Assembly (NCBI GenBank): GCA_030377965.1
Contig: JAUCGE010000028.1
Span: 1-32,974, forward strand
Reading direction: 5' to 3'
Source: Desulfobacterales bacterium HSG16
Lineage (GTDB): Bacteria; Desulfobacterota; Desulfobacteria; Desulfobacterales; HSG16
Length of the DNA: 32,974 nucleotides
This document shows positions 7,347-15,606 of this stretch, one piece after another (position 1 is the first letter of the stretch; the number at the start of each line of letters is the position of its first letter). The notes beneath the pieces are model-generated. The model was not told the DNA's origin and ran no database searches. It was given only the letters and a program-made list of their open reading frames with translations. The position numbers were made by a program, and so were the translations under genes.

Positions 7347-8360
7347 ATGAGTTCTATCTTAAAGGCATTAAAAAAACTGGAAGATGACAAAAAACCCGAT
7401 GACTGCATGCCGTCTCTTTCGAATATGATTCAAGCCAGACGGATGCTTCTCAAACGAACAAGGCCAGTTTTTCCTTACAGACAATTCGTTTTTATATGCA
7501 CTATTTTATTTATTTTATCAGGCGGCATATGGTTTGGACTATCGCAAAAATACAGTTTCAGGCAAACTGATGATATAAAAAAAAATTCAGTTGTGGCTGC
7601 GGTTGATACAAAACCTGCGCCAGTAAAACCAATACCAGTAGTCGAACTCCCACCAGATATCCCGCAAAAAAAAATTCCTGTGCAAAAAGACGATCTATTG
7701 ACCAGGGCTGACCATAAATCAGAAACAGGGGCTGGATTCGAACGTATTCCCATGCTGAATATAAATCCTGTGCCAGTAAAACTTCCACCATATATAATGC
7801 AAAAAAAAATTTCTGAGGCAAAAAAAAATCTATTTGCCAGAACCGGGAGTAAACCGGAAATAGAGCCTGACCATGAACAAATGATCATGCCGGACATAAA
7901 ATCTGAGCCGGATATAAAACTCGTACAGGACATTATAATGCCCCTGCCAGTGAGACATAAAGCAAATATTCCAGAAAAAAAAGACATCAATGTTATCGCA
8001 CATGATAACCCATCAACAATAAAAAATCAAAAACCAGCAACAGCCAGTCTCGAAGCAGGCTCGATGACAGACAAAAACATCAAAAAACAACCTGATGCAG
8101 ATACTGTGCAGGCAGTAGAAACAAAACAGAAAAATCAGGCCGGAGATCTGGCAGACATTCCGGATATTATGGATAGTCAGTTTGAACTTCAGGCTCTTGT
8201 ATGGTCAGAAATTCCCCAGGAGCGTATGGTAGTGATTGATGGTCGAATAATGAAAGAAGGAGATAGTGCAGAAAATATCAAGATAACGAGTATCAGCGCA
8301 AAATTCGTGGTGATCGAAAAAAACGGAGAACTTTGGAAAATAAAATTCGGTTTGAGATAA
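7347..8360 (+). CDS. gspB: GspB/ExeB-like inner-membrane protein
   Basis: This 337-aa protein opens with the GspB hallmark MSSILKALKKLE. It has one transmembrane helix (~48-66, FVFICTILFILSGGIWFGL), a long Pro/Lys-rich periplasmic linker (~80-265), and a compact C-terminal GspB domain (~275-337: LQALVWSEIPQERMVVIDG, KEGDSAENIKI, VIEKNGELWKIKF). The linker contains an imperfect internal duplication (roughly residues 90-130 and 140-180, sharing PVK, PP, QKKI). ExeB works with ExeA at the inner membrane and peptidoglycan during type II secretin assembly. A GAGG motif precedes ATG 7347, and the 43-bp gap to gspA suggests one operon. Confidence 0.85.
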   Translation: MSSILKALKKLEDDKKPDDCMPSLSNMIQARRMLLKRTRPVFPYRQFVFICTILFILSGGIWFGLSQKYSFRQTDDIKKNSVVAAVDTKPAPVKPIPVVELPPDIPQKKIPVQKDDLLTRADHKSETGAGFERIPMLNINPVPVKLPPYIMQKKISEAKKNLFARTGSKPEIEPDHEQMIMPDIKSEPDIKLVQDIIMPLPVRHKANIPEKKDINVIAHDNPSTIKNQKPATASLEAGSMTDKNIKKQPDADTVQAVETKQKNQAGDLADIPDIMDSQFELQALVWSEIPQERMVVIDGRIMKEGDSAENIKITSISAKFVVIEKNGELWKIKFGLR

Positions 8361-8367
8361 ACAAATT

Positions 8368-8562
8368 TTGTTTCTCCGAAAGCTCTGGAAACCCAAATTA
8401 ATAGCTATATTGTCTGTACCCATCGATGCAACACAGAAAACAGATTCAAAGGTAAGCAAGGTTGTAGAAATTATTTCATCCACGGCCCTTAGGGAATTTG
8501 AAACGGAACAGATCAGGATAGAAATAGTTACGGCTCAAAATAAAGAGGAGTGTTTTTCATGA
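8368..8562 (+). CDS. Possible small protein (64 aa), doubtful
   Basis: A short frame starting at TTG 8368 fills the 198-bp gap between gspB and the TPR gene and overlaps the latter's start by 4 bp. Its composition (VSKVVEIISSTALREFETEQ, then IRIEIVTAQNKEE) is protein-like and it contains a plausible amphipathic helix. There is no ribosome binding site and the frame opens directly after a TAA. It may be a small operon member or the decayed remnant of a gene. I recognise no family. Confidence 0.25.
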   Translation: MFLRKLWKPKLIAILSVPIDATQKTDSKVSKVVEIISSTALREFETEQIRIEIVTAQNKEECFS

Positions 8563-10706
8563 CGGATAAAAAAACTGTGGATCGAACATCAGATAACGAG
8601 TCTGGCATAAAACCCGGCAGCAATACTGAAATAGAATCAGGACAGCCGAAAAAATCGATTTGGAAAAAATTTTTCCTCGTTTTCAGGCTGCCTTTTGACC
8701 TGATATTTATCAGCATCGATTTCTTTCGGGTAATGGTCTGGTTGATGTTTCGCGCTATGTTGAGAATAATGGCTGTGCCATCAAAATCCCGTTGTCCGTT
8801 TTTCAATCCTGAAAAAGGGATGATCAATGATAAAATAAAGTGCGTCCACTCAAGGCTTTACGGGATGCTTCCCATTTTTCATGCAGTTTGTCCTCAAGCC
8901 CTGCCCGGCACCGAAAACCCTGACATCATCATATGCAAACGACCAGGGTCGAGGTTGAAGTTCGGCCTGTTGCGCTTCATTGGACTCGGCACTGCCCTGA
9001 CTCTGATATGGGGAAGCTTGGCGTTCGGCATTGTCATGTTGACACCAGCCAGGAAGGTTCTCCTGGATCATGAAAAGCGGGATTTGATGCTGACATCCAA
9101 AAAGGAAAAATGCGAGCAGGCTGAAAAATTTTACGAAAATGCCCAAAAATTATACCAGGCAGACGAATACACAAAAGCACGGATCGAATACCTCAATGCT
9201 GTACAGCGTAACCCGGAAAATGCCGGATATCATGCAGGACTCGGCAACGTGAGTCTCAAGATCGGGGATATGGGTACTGCCGAGCTACACTTGAAAAAAG
9301 CGGTCGATCTCGATCCGACAATAGCGAAAGCCCATACCGGCCTTGGCTATCTGGCTCTTGTAAAACGTAATATCGAACAAGCCTTTGTGCATGGCAAAAA
9401 AGCCCTGGAACTTGGAGATGGCGGAAAGGATCTTTTTTTCCTTCTGGCCGAATGCCATCTTTCCCGCTCGGAATCCGAGGAGGCAGAAGCCATGATAGAA
9501 AAGGGACTGAACGAGGATGCGGACAGCGACAAAACGATTCTCCAGGTTGCACGGTTCTATACCCGGACACGCTCTTTAAAAAAAGCCGTTGCCACCTATG
9601 ATCGTCTTTTGAAAAAATTTCCGGACAATATTACCGCAGGCATCGAACTGGCTGTCATATATCGGCAGCAGCGAAAGTTCGACAAAGCAAAAAAGGTATT
9701 GGAAAAAGTACTTGAAAAAGACTTTTTGAATGTCTCTGCCCGCAGCGAACTTGCAGAAATTCTGCTTGCCAGGGGCAGGTTGAAAGAAGCTATCGAAGCC
9801 TACAGCCAGATTGTAGTTGAACAATCCAACGCTGTCCGGGCCGCAGCCAGACTCGCTGAACTCTACGTGTTTTCCGGGCAGGTGAACAAGGGCTTGAGTA
9901 CAGCAAAAAAAGTTCTCACCATCTACCCCGACAATCCGGAAGCAAACCTGGTGATGGCACGCATCTTTTTCGACCTCAATATTTATATCGACACGATCCG
10001 ATATTGCCGCCAGGGGCTGAGAAACAAGCGCAGGCTGCCAGAGCTGTCTCGCCTGCTCATATCCGCTCTGATCAGGAACGAATCCTTCAAGGACGCTGAA
10101 GAAAATGTCAAAAATGGCTTAAAACTCAACCCTGACGATATTTTTCTGTCACGCATGAAATGCATGATACGCTGGCGTGAAGGTTATCCGGACGATGCGG
10201 TTTCATGTGCCAGCAATTTAGCGAAAAAGCATCCTGAATCGGCCTTTCCGGATGTGTTCATGGCTTCGATCCGTATCGAACAGAAATTGTTTAAAAAGGC
10301 GATAGCCCACTATGAAGATGCCATTAAAAAAGCCCCGGAAGACATGGAAATCATGAACAACCTGGCCCACCTGCTCGCCAGCCATACCGACAAGATCGGC
10401 AGGGCGGAAAAACTTGCCCGCAAAGTAAAATCGATCATGCCGGGCGATCCGATTGCGGCAGACACCCTGGGCTGGGTATATTACCATAAGAGAAATTACA
10501 AAAAGGCGATTTCCGAACTCTATTTTGCAGCACAAAAAATGGGACAGAACCCGACAATCCGGTATCACCTGGCAGCGGCCTACCATAAAACCGGAAGGAT
10601 GAAAGAAAGCAAGGCAGAACTTAAAGCCGCTCTTGCTCTGTCCAATGATTTCGACGAGGTTGGCAGGGCCAGGGATCTGCTGGCCAGAATTCAAAACAGG
10701 AAATAA
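8559..10706 (+). CDS. Membrane-anchored tetratricopeptide (TPR) repeat protein
   Basis: I start this 715-aa protein at ATG 8559 because GAGGAG (8545-8550) lies 8 nt upstream. A GTG three codons earlier would overlap that site. The N-terminal part has an amphipathic or membrane-associated region (~30-65), a short Cys-containing stretch (SRCPFFNP, KCVHS, AVCPQ) and a transmembrane helix (~142-165, TALTLIWGSLAFGIVML). From ~190 to the end there are roughly a dozen TPR units, for example AEKFYENAQKLYQADEYTKA, AELHLKKAVDLDPTIAKAH and PIAADTLGWVYYHKRNYKKA. TPR solenoids are protein-docking scaffolds. Being in line with gspA and gspB, it may recruit components of secretin or pilus assembly, as MshN-like or PEP-CTERM-associated TPR proteins do. 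Its partner cannot be read from the sequence. Confidence 0.85.
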   Translation: MTDKKTVDRTSDNESGIKPGSNTEIESGQPKKSIWKKFFLVFRLPFDLIFISIDFFRVMVWLMFRAMLRIMAVPSKSRCPFFNPEKGMINDKIKCVHSRLYGMLPIFHAVCPQALPGTENPDIIICKRPGSRLKFGLLRFIGLGTALTLIWGSLAFGIVMLTPARKVLLDHEKRDLMLTSKKEKCEQAEKFYENAQKLYQADEYTKARIEYLNAVQRNPENAGYHAGLGNVSLKIGDMGTAELHLKKAVDLDPTIAKAHTGLGYLALVKRNIEQAFVHGKKALELGDGGKDLFFLLAECHLSRSESEEAEAMIEKGLNEDADSDKTILQVARFYTRTRSLKKAVATYDRLLKKFPDNITAGIELAVIYRQQRKFDKAKKVLEKVLEKDFLNVSARSELAEILLARGRLKEAIEAYSQIVVEQSNAVRAAARLAELYVFSGQVNKGLSTAKKVLTIYPDNPEANLVMARIFFDLNIYIDTIRYCRQGLRNKRRLPELSRLLISALIRNESFKDAEENVKNGLKLNPDDIFLSRMKCMIRWREGYPDDAVSCASNLAKKHPESAFPDVFMASIRIEQKLFKKAIAHYEDAIKKAPEDMEIMNNLAHLLASHTDKIGRAEKLARKVKSIMPGDPIAADTLGWVYYHKRNYKKAISELYFAAQKMGQNPTIRYHLAAAYHKTGRMKESKAELKAALALSNDFDEVGRARDLLARIQNRK

Positions 10707-10740
10707 TGAAAAATGAGACAGGAACACAGAGACAGATAAC

Positions 10741-11814
10741 ATGAAACCCGCCAGCCCATTTGAAAACGGAGGAAACCTGATTCGGCGTATAGCGTCCGAT
10801 GAGATACTCGAAGAAGCTTTTCAATGGTTGTGCAGGCAGAGAATCGAATATTCCCCGAACTCGGATGTGTGGGATTTCCGCCTCAAATGGCCCGGAATCA
10901 AACCGGATCTGCACAACAGACTGGTTTCCGGCTCATACATGTTCAGCCCTCTTTCTGAATATCGGATGCCGGATGATCGCATCGAAGTCTGGCAGTCGGA
11001 AGATGCCCTGGTTTTGAAGGCCATGTCGATCGTGTTGAACATCCATCTGGCTCCGGTGCTTTCGGACAGGTGTTTTCATATTAAAGACCGGGGCGGCTCA
11101 AAAGCGGCTGTCAGAAATGTGCAGGAACAGATGATCCCCGGTAAGTTCGTGATGAAGTCGGATGTTCGCAGCTATTATGCAAGCATCGATCACGCCATAC
11201 TGTACAGTCTGGCGGAAAGATACATTTCGGACAGGCATGTGATGCAACTGCTGTGGCGGTATATGGACAGAACGGTATGCTATGGCGGTGAGTATCGGCA
11301 TGAGACAAGAGGCATCTCTTACGGATGTTCTCTGTCTCCGCTGATGGGTGCGCTGTATCTTGCGCCTCTTGATGAAGCCATGGAGAAATCAGGGTTGTTT
11401 TATGCCCGCTTCATGGATGACTGGGTGGTAATCGCACCTTCGAGATGGAAGCTTCGCAAAGTGGTCAGTGTTGTAAATCAGGTGCTTTCGGTCCTGAAAG
11501 TAGAGATTCATCCAGACAAGACATATATCGGCAGGGTTGAAAAAGGCTTTTCATTCCTGGGATATTTCTTGAAACCTGGGCTGTTGACAGCTTCGACGGA
11601 AACCCTCAAAAAACATGCCGAACGTATTGCCCGGCTTTATGAGCAGGGTGCGGATGAAATCCGCATCGGGCAATACGCTCTGTATTGGTATTCGTGGCTA
11701 AAGGGTGGATTGCAAAAACATGTCTCAATCTCGGCCCATGTTCTTCGTTCGTCGTTTCACCCTCACTACAAACAAACAACACAGTGTTGCCACGACTCCC
11801 ATCCCGTATGTTGA
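10741..11814 (+). CDS. Reverse transcriptase (FMDD active site), C-terminus running into foreign DNA
   Basis: The 357-aa frame has the bacterial RT motifs in order: a motif-1-like region (MSIVLNIHLAPVLSDRCFH), motif 3 with catalytic Asp141 (MKSDVRSYYASIDHA), motif 4 (RGISYGCSLSPLMGALYL), motif 5 with the catalytic pair (ARFMDDWVVIA, Asp226-Asp227), motif 6 (VEIHPDKTYIG) and motif 7 (GFSFLGYF). SLSP in motif 4 is closer to group II-like RTs than to diversity-generating RTs (typically LTSQ). No maturase, HNH or intron domain V was seen. FMDD replaces the usual Y-A-D-D. A native-looking C-terminus ends around SWLKGGLQK. The last ~30 codons read antisense through a PEP-CTERM gene and are probably not native. 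The ribosome binding site is weak. The gene starts 34 bp after the TPR gene. Its role, whether in defence, repair or a retroelement, is unknown. Confidence 0.8.
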   Translation: MKPASPFENGGNLIRRIASDEILEEAFQWLCRQRIEYSPNSDVWDFRLKWPGIKPDLHNRLVSGSYMFSPLSEYRMPDDRIEVWQSEDALVLKAMSIVLNIHLAPVLSDRCFHIKDRGGSKAAVRNVQEQMIPGKFVMKSDVRSYYASIDHAILYSLAERYISDRHVMQLLWRYMDRTVCYGGEYRHETRGISYGCSLSPLMGALYLAPLDEAMEKSGLFYARFMDDWVVIAPSRWKLRKVVSVVNQVLSVLKVEIHPDKTYIGRVEKGFSFLGYFLKPGLLTASTETLKKHAERIARLYEQGADEIRIGQYALYWYSWLKGGLQKHVSISAHVLRSSFHPHYKQTTQCCHDSHPVC

Positions 11815-12420
11815 CGGTTCTGGCACTCCGGCCGTGAGTGGCGCCGGCGCCACCAACCACGCCCCTACATGAGGGTGTGTCGAGGTGTCGGGTTGGGCCC
11901 CAGCGGAGTCGATGAATTCTGTTGCCCTCGCCCACACTACCAGCCCGTGAGCTCCGCTTCATACGGGATCCGAGACTCGGCCCGCGACGTCGCCCGCAGG
12001 ATTTACGGCCCAACCTGCTGACACGACGTCTGCGGTGCTGTTTGCCGTGTCCCACCCAAGCACTTCGGTCAGGGTCGCTAGCCTCCACACGGTGCCGTTT
12101 ACGTGGTTTGTGTTTATCGTGGCGATAGCTGCGGGCAAGTTAGCCCAGTTGGTGTCTGTAAGAGGTGAGCCCGTGCCCGAGCTATACCAGAGTAGCCCTG
12201 TACCCGAATCCAACCATGACGACCCGTCACCAAAGGGGTCGGATAGTGCCGCTGTGGCTACCGCCGTTTGCAGCAGGATTAAGCTCGCCAGTGCGGCTCC
12301 TCCTAATATGCGTTTCATTTTTTGTTGCCCCTTGTTCATCGCTACTCCTCCCGTCAGTTCTTGTTAGTCCGTGTTGGTTTTAGCATCAACCAGCGCCTGA
12401 CCGATGCACTCCTTTGACGA
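11720..12420. other. GC-rich segment of foreign composition
   Basis: Base composition changes sharply within the 3' end of the RT gene and returns to AT-rich near 12420-12440. The segment holds the PEP-CTERM gene and ~80 bp upstream of it. A perfect 16-bp palindrome (GTGGCGCCGGCGCCAC, 11838-11853) lies inside but falls in the coding sequence. No terminal inverted repeats, target duplication or transposase are visible at either edge. Horizontal insertion or an assembly chimera could both explain it. Edges are approximate. Confidence 0.6.
11725..12339 (-). pseudogene. PEP-CTERM sorting-signal protein with internal TGA
   Basis: From ATG 12339, preceded by a strong GGGAGGAGTAGCG, one frame of 205 codons contains a signal peptide (KRILGGAALASLILLQTAVA) and a DUF1566-like stretch (SSWLDSGTGLLWYSS, WRLATLTEVLGWD). 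It ends in a clear PEP-CTERM signal: VPEPSTYG, a hydrophobic helix (MGVVATLCCLFVV) and Arg/Lys (RVKRRTK). Codon 127 (11959-11961) is TGA, and the same frame continues after it as SGAHGLVVWARATEF. PEP-CTERM proteins are exported and sorted by exosortase, and no exosortase is present here. The GC-rich sequence differs from both sides, so transfer is likely. The TGA probably inactivates the gene. Nothing supports selenocysteine at this site. The 3' end overlaps the tail of the reverse transcriptase frame on the other strand. Confidence 0.78.
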
Positions 12421-12848
12421 TTCGTAATTTGTTATATTGTTACCGCATTGTGTGTTACACTATGTGGCTGCTTTTGTCTATTTAAAAATGAAAATGGCAG
12501 CAATACTCGCTGAATCAGATTCAGCAACGTGCCTGGTTCCTTTTCATGACATGGCATAAAAAACGGATAAAGGCTGGTCAGGAGTCCGGTTTTTTCACAC
12601 CATTTCGATTTATTGCAAAGCATTTTTTCATCTTACAATGGATGAAGCATTCAATAAGCCCTTCCAGTTTCATTTGGTTAAAAACAAACGACCTGATAAA
12701 AAAACGGTGAAAGCACAATGCAGCTTACAATAAATATATCCGGACTTACTTCCAAAGGGTGCATATTCTATATCTTCACCCTTTACAGCAACACAGAATA
12801 CAGGTTAAAAGACAAGTAAGATGGGTATATTATTTTCTCTGACTTCCC
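12421..12848. other. Non-coding stretch with two inverted repeats
   Basis: I see no convincing gene in these ~430 bp. It holds a 17-bp dyad (GCTGAATC-A-GATTCAGC, 12509-12525) that could be an operator-like site or a hairpin. A second inverted repeat (AAAGGGTG 12754-12761, CACCCTTT 12777-12784) lies ~65 bp past the end of the minus-strand dehydrogenase gene. That one could act as a weak terminator or RNA-stability hairpin, though no U-tract follows on either strand. Confidence 0.5.
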
Positions 12849-13823
12849 TTACCATAGAGAAGCGATCTCCGGAACCAGATATTCAGGCCGATTTCCTTCC
12901 AGAGCCGCCTGAACGTTTTCGGCTGCCATCACTGACATCTTTGTCCTTGTTTCAATCGTAGCAGAACCGATATGCGGCAGAAGCACGACATTTTCCATCT
13001 CTGCCAGTTCATTGGAAAATTTCGGTTCAAACTCATATACATCCAGACCTGTACCTTTGATTTTTCCGGATTTTAAAGCTGCAATCAGCGCACTTTCCTT
13101 GATAATTTCGCCCCTTGCCGTATTCACGATATAAGCTCCCTGCTTCATCAGATCAAAAGCATTCTCGTTGATAAGATGGCGTGTTGTGTTGGTCAAAGGA
13201 GCATGGATGGAGATCATATCGGAATGTTTCAGCAATTCATCCAGGGACGAATATGTGGCATTTAGTTTTTCCTCAATATCGGGGTCAAGCCGGTTTCTAT
13301 TGTGATAAATGATTTTCATACCAAAAGCACGGCATAAAGATGCCATATCCTGGCCAATGCGGCCCATACCGATAATACCGATTGTTTTGCCAGAAAGCTC
13401 GTCTCCTAAAAAGAGCATCGGGTCCCAACCGATGAAATTGCCCTGTCTTGTACACTGATCGGAAGGAATAATCTGGCGGGTCATGGTGATTAAAAGAGCG
13501 AAGGCTATTTCTGATGTCGCACGAGTAAGAACCCCCGGCGTATTTGTAACCATGATCTTTTTTTCTCTGGCAAAATCAATGTCAATATTGTTATACCCGA
13601 CAGCATAATTGGCTATGATCCGAAGCTTTTTTCCGGATTCGATAACCGCTCGGTCGATCCGGTCGTTCAAAAGACAGACAAGAGCGTCACAATCTGCGAC
13701 TTTTTGAACCAGAAGATCATGATCAATAGGGTGCGATTCCGGAAATATTTCAACATGAAATTTTTGTTTTAAAATATTAATTCCGGCTTCGGGAATCTGT
13801 CTTGTAATATAAACTTTTTTCAT
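12849..13823 (-). CDS. D-2-hydroxyacid dehydrogenase (glyoxylate/hydroxypyruvate reductase-like)
   Basis: This 324-aa protein has the usual length and layout of NAD(P)-dependent D-isomer 2-hydroxyacid dehydrogenases. It has an N-terminal substrate-binding half (NYAVGYNNIDIDFAREK, VTNTPGVLT), a Rossmann domain with GxGxxG (IGIIGMGRIGQD), and catalytic Arg (NTARGEI), Glu (DVYEFEP) and His (LLPHIGSAT). Such enzymes reduce glyoxylate or hydroxypyruvate to glycolate or glycerate in the cytoplasm. Exact substrate and cofactor preference cannot be read with certainty. AAGGAG lies 6 nt before ATG 13823. It sits 59 bp downstream of the aldehyde dehydrogenase gene on the same strand, so the two likely form an operon handling a C2 or C4 aldehyde/hydroxyacid. 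Confidence 0.9.
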   Translation of the reverse strand: MKKVYITRQIPEAGINILKQKFHVEIFPESHPIDHDLLVQKVADCDALVCLLNDRIDRAVIESGKKLRIIANYAVGYNNIDIDFAREKKIMVTNTPGVLTRATSEIAFALLITMTRQIIPSDQCTRQGNFIGWDPMLFLGDELSGKTIGIIGMGRIGQDMASLCRAFGMKIIYHNRNRLDPDIEEKLNATYSSLDELLKHSDMISIHAPLTNTTRHLINENAFDLMKQGAYIVNTARGEIIKESALIAALKSGKIKGTGLDVYEFEPKFSNELAEMENVVLLPHIGSATIETRTKMSVMAAENVQAALEGNRPEYLVPEIASLW

Positions 13824-13882
13824 AAGATACTCCTTTTTTGAACTGTTTTCTCATCCCAAATAAGAGCGTTCTGCCTTACCTT

Positions 13883-15349
13883 TCATCCATAAACATTTCC
13901 CATGCACAGATACTTTATTTCCAGATATTCATCGATACCATATTTAGAACCTTCTCGACCGATGCCAGATTGTTTCATTCCACCAAAGGGTGCGGCGGCG
14001 GCGGAAATAATTCCCGTGTTGATACCGACCATGCCGTATTCCAGCCCTTCTGATACCCGCCATATGCGGGCTGAATCTTTTGAATAAAAATAGGATGCAA
14101 GTCCGTATTGGGTGTCATTGGCCATCTTTACAGCCTCTTCTTCAGTATCGAATTTGAAAAGAGGGGCTACCGGTCCAAAAGTTTCTTCTGAAAAAATTTT
14201 CATGTCAGAAGTTGTGTCCGCAAGCACAGTAGGTTCAAAAAAAGTTCCGCCAAGGCTGTGCCGCCTGCCGCCTGTCAGTATTTCAGCTCCTTTAGACTGT
14301 GCATCTGCAATATGAGATTCTACTTTTTTTACAGCGTTCATATCAATCAAAGGGCCTTGTGTAACATTTTCTGTAAAACCGTCTCCCACAATAAGAGATT
14401 GCACGGCTTTAAGCAATTTTTTGGAAAATTCATCATAAATCCCGTTTTGAACCAGGATACGGTTGGCGCATACGCATGTCTGCCCGGTATTTCTGTATTT
14501 TGAAGCCATAGCTCCTGCAACCGCTGCATCAATATCAGCGTCATCAAAAACTATGAACGGAGCGTTACCGCCCAGCTCAAGGGAAATTTTCTTGATACTT
14601 CCCGCACATTGCTCCATTAATTTACTGCCTGTTTCCGTGGAACCAGTAAAACTGAATTTTCGAACTTTCTCGTTCCGGGTAAGAACATTGCCTATTTTTT
14701 CGGAATCACCGCAGATAACATTGAAAACGCCTTCGGGGATACCTGCCCTTCTGGAAAGTTCGGCAAGTGCGGTCGCCGAAAAGGGAGTCTGACTGGCCGG
14801 CTTTACGATTATGGAACATCCTGCTGCCAGCGCTGGAGCCGCTTTTCTCGTTATCATGGCACTCGGGAAATTCCAGGGTGTAATCGCTGCACAGACACCG
14901 ACAGGCTCTTTTAATACGATCAATCGGCTTTCTCTTTCATGCGAAGGAATCACATCACCATAAATTCGCACGGCTTCTTCTGCAAACCACTCGACAAAAG
15001 AAGCTGAATAAGCTATTTCTCCTTTTGATTCAAGAAGAGGCTTTCCCTGTTCAGCAGTCATTATAACCGCCAGATCATCCTGGTTTTCCATGATCAATTT
15101 GTGCCATCGCATCAATCGACGGGAACGCTGCCTTGCGGTCATATGCCGCCAGATGTTCGACGCATTTTCCGCTGCATCAACAGCCTGCTTGGCTCCGGTT
15201 TCGCCAATACCGGTCATAACGCCTAATTTTGCGCCGCTCGACGGATTTATGACATCAAATTCATCTGCTGCATCTCCTGCTGTCCATTTGCCATCAATAT
15301 AACACCGCTGCCTGAAAAGACCGGCATCTTTTAATTGTAACATGGCCAT
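13883..15349 (-). CDS. gabD: NAD(P)-dependent succinate-semialdehyde dehydrogenase-like aldehyde dehydrogenase
   Basis: This 488-aa protein is full length for the GabD branch of the aldehyde dehydrogenase superfamily. It shows PWNFPSAMITRK, a nucleotide-binding FTGSTETG, the general-base Glu in SLELGGNAPF, the nucleophilic Cys in NTGQTCVCANR, and a C-terminal FGGMKQSGIGREG. It should oxidise succinate semialdehyde (or a related aldehyde) to the acid in the cytoplasm. The GabD assignment rests on overall resemblance, and glycolaldehyde or glutarate semialdehyde are possible substrates. Two start codons compete: ATG 15349 lies very close to the GGGGAGG site, while ATG 15343 has more usual spacing. 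It heads the two-gene minus-strand unit with the hydroxyacid dehydrogenase. Confidence 0.85.
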   Translation of the reverse strand: MAMLQLKDAGLFRQRCYIDGKWTAGDAADEFDVINPSSGAKLGVMTGIGETGAKQAVDAAENASNIWRHMTARQRSRRLMRWHKLIMENQDDLAVIMTAEQGKPLLESKGEIAYSASFVEWFAEEAVRIYGDVIPSHERESRLIVLKEPVGVCAAITPWNFPSAMITRKAAPALAAGCSIIVKPASQTPFSATALAELSRRAGIPEGVFNVICGDSEKIGNVLTRNEKVRKFSFTGSTETGSKLMEQCAGSIKKISLELGGNAPFIVFDDADIDAAVAGAMASKYRNTGQTCVCANRILVQNGIYDEFSKKLLKAVQSLIVGDGFTENVTQGPLIDMNAVKKVESHIADAQSKGAEILTGGRRHSLGGTFFEPTVLADTTSDMKIFSEETFGPVAPLFKFDTEEEAVKMANDTQYGLASYFYSKDSARIWRVSEGLEYGMVGINTGIISAAAAPFGGMKQSGIGREGSKYGIDEYLEIKYLCMGNVYG

Positions 15350-15606
15350 GCCACCTCCCCTGATCCTGTTTTTTTCAGCAAATTATCAAGATATACGCCA
15401 AACAGCCAATATTAGGTTTATATGCATTTATATTCTTCTATTGCAATCATTAAATACAACTGAATTGAGCAGTCTTTCTCTTCCGAAAAAGTGCTGCCGC
15501 CATATAAATTTGCATTTTATACTGTTTTATGCCATATTACATATTGTTTTAAATAGTAATGAATTCGAATTTAGTCTTTATTACTTCAATACAGAAAGCA
15601 GGATAA

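Noticed and set aside
10700-11830. Group II intron
   Set aside because: No domain V-like hairpin, no maturase or endonuclease region, and no intron boundary motifs were seen around the RT.
11959-11961. Second selenocysteine codon in the PEP-CTERM gene
   Set aside because: The TGA is not at a redox-like motif, the product is an exported structural-type protein, and no SECIS-like hairpin stands out. A nonsense mutation or error is simpler.
11606-12088. 160-codon minus-strand frame (Arg/Gly/Ser-rich)
   Set aside because: It is an out-of-frame shadow of the GC-rich PEP-CTERM gene and the RT end, with no family features.
10741-12339. Diversity-generating retroelement with the PEP-CTERM/DUF1566-like gene as target
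   Set aside because: No pair of ~100-bp repeats differing at adenines was found near the RT, motif 4 lacks the DGR-type SQ, and the candidate target is foreign in composition and interrupted.
12432-12623. 63-codon minus-strand frame in the gap after the GC-rich segment
   Set aside because: No ribosome binding site, poor protein-like composition and no recognisable motif.
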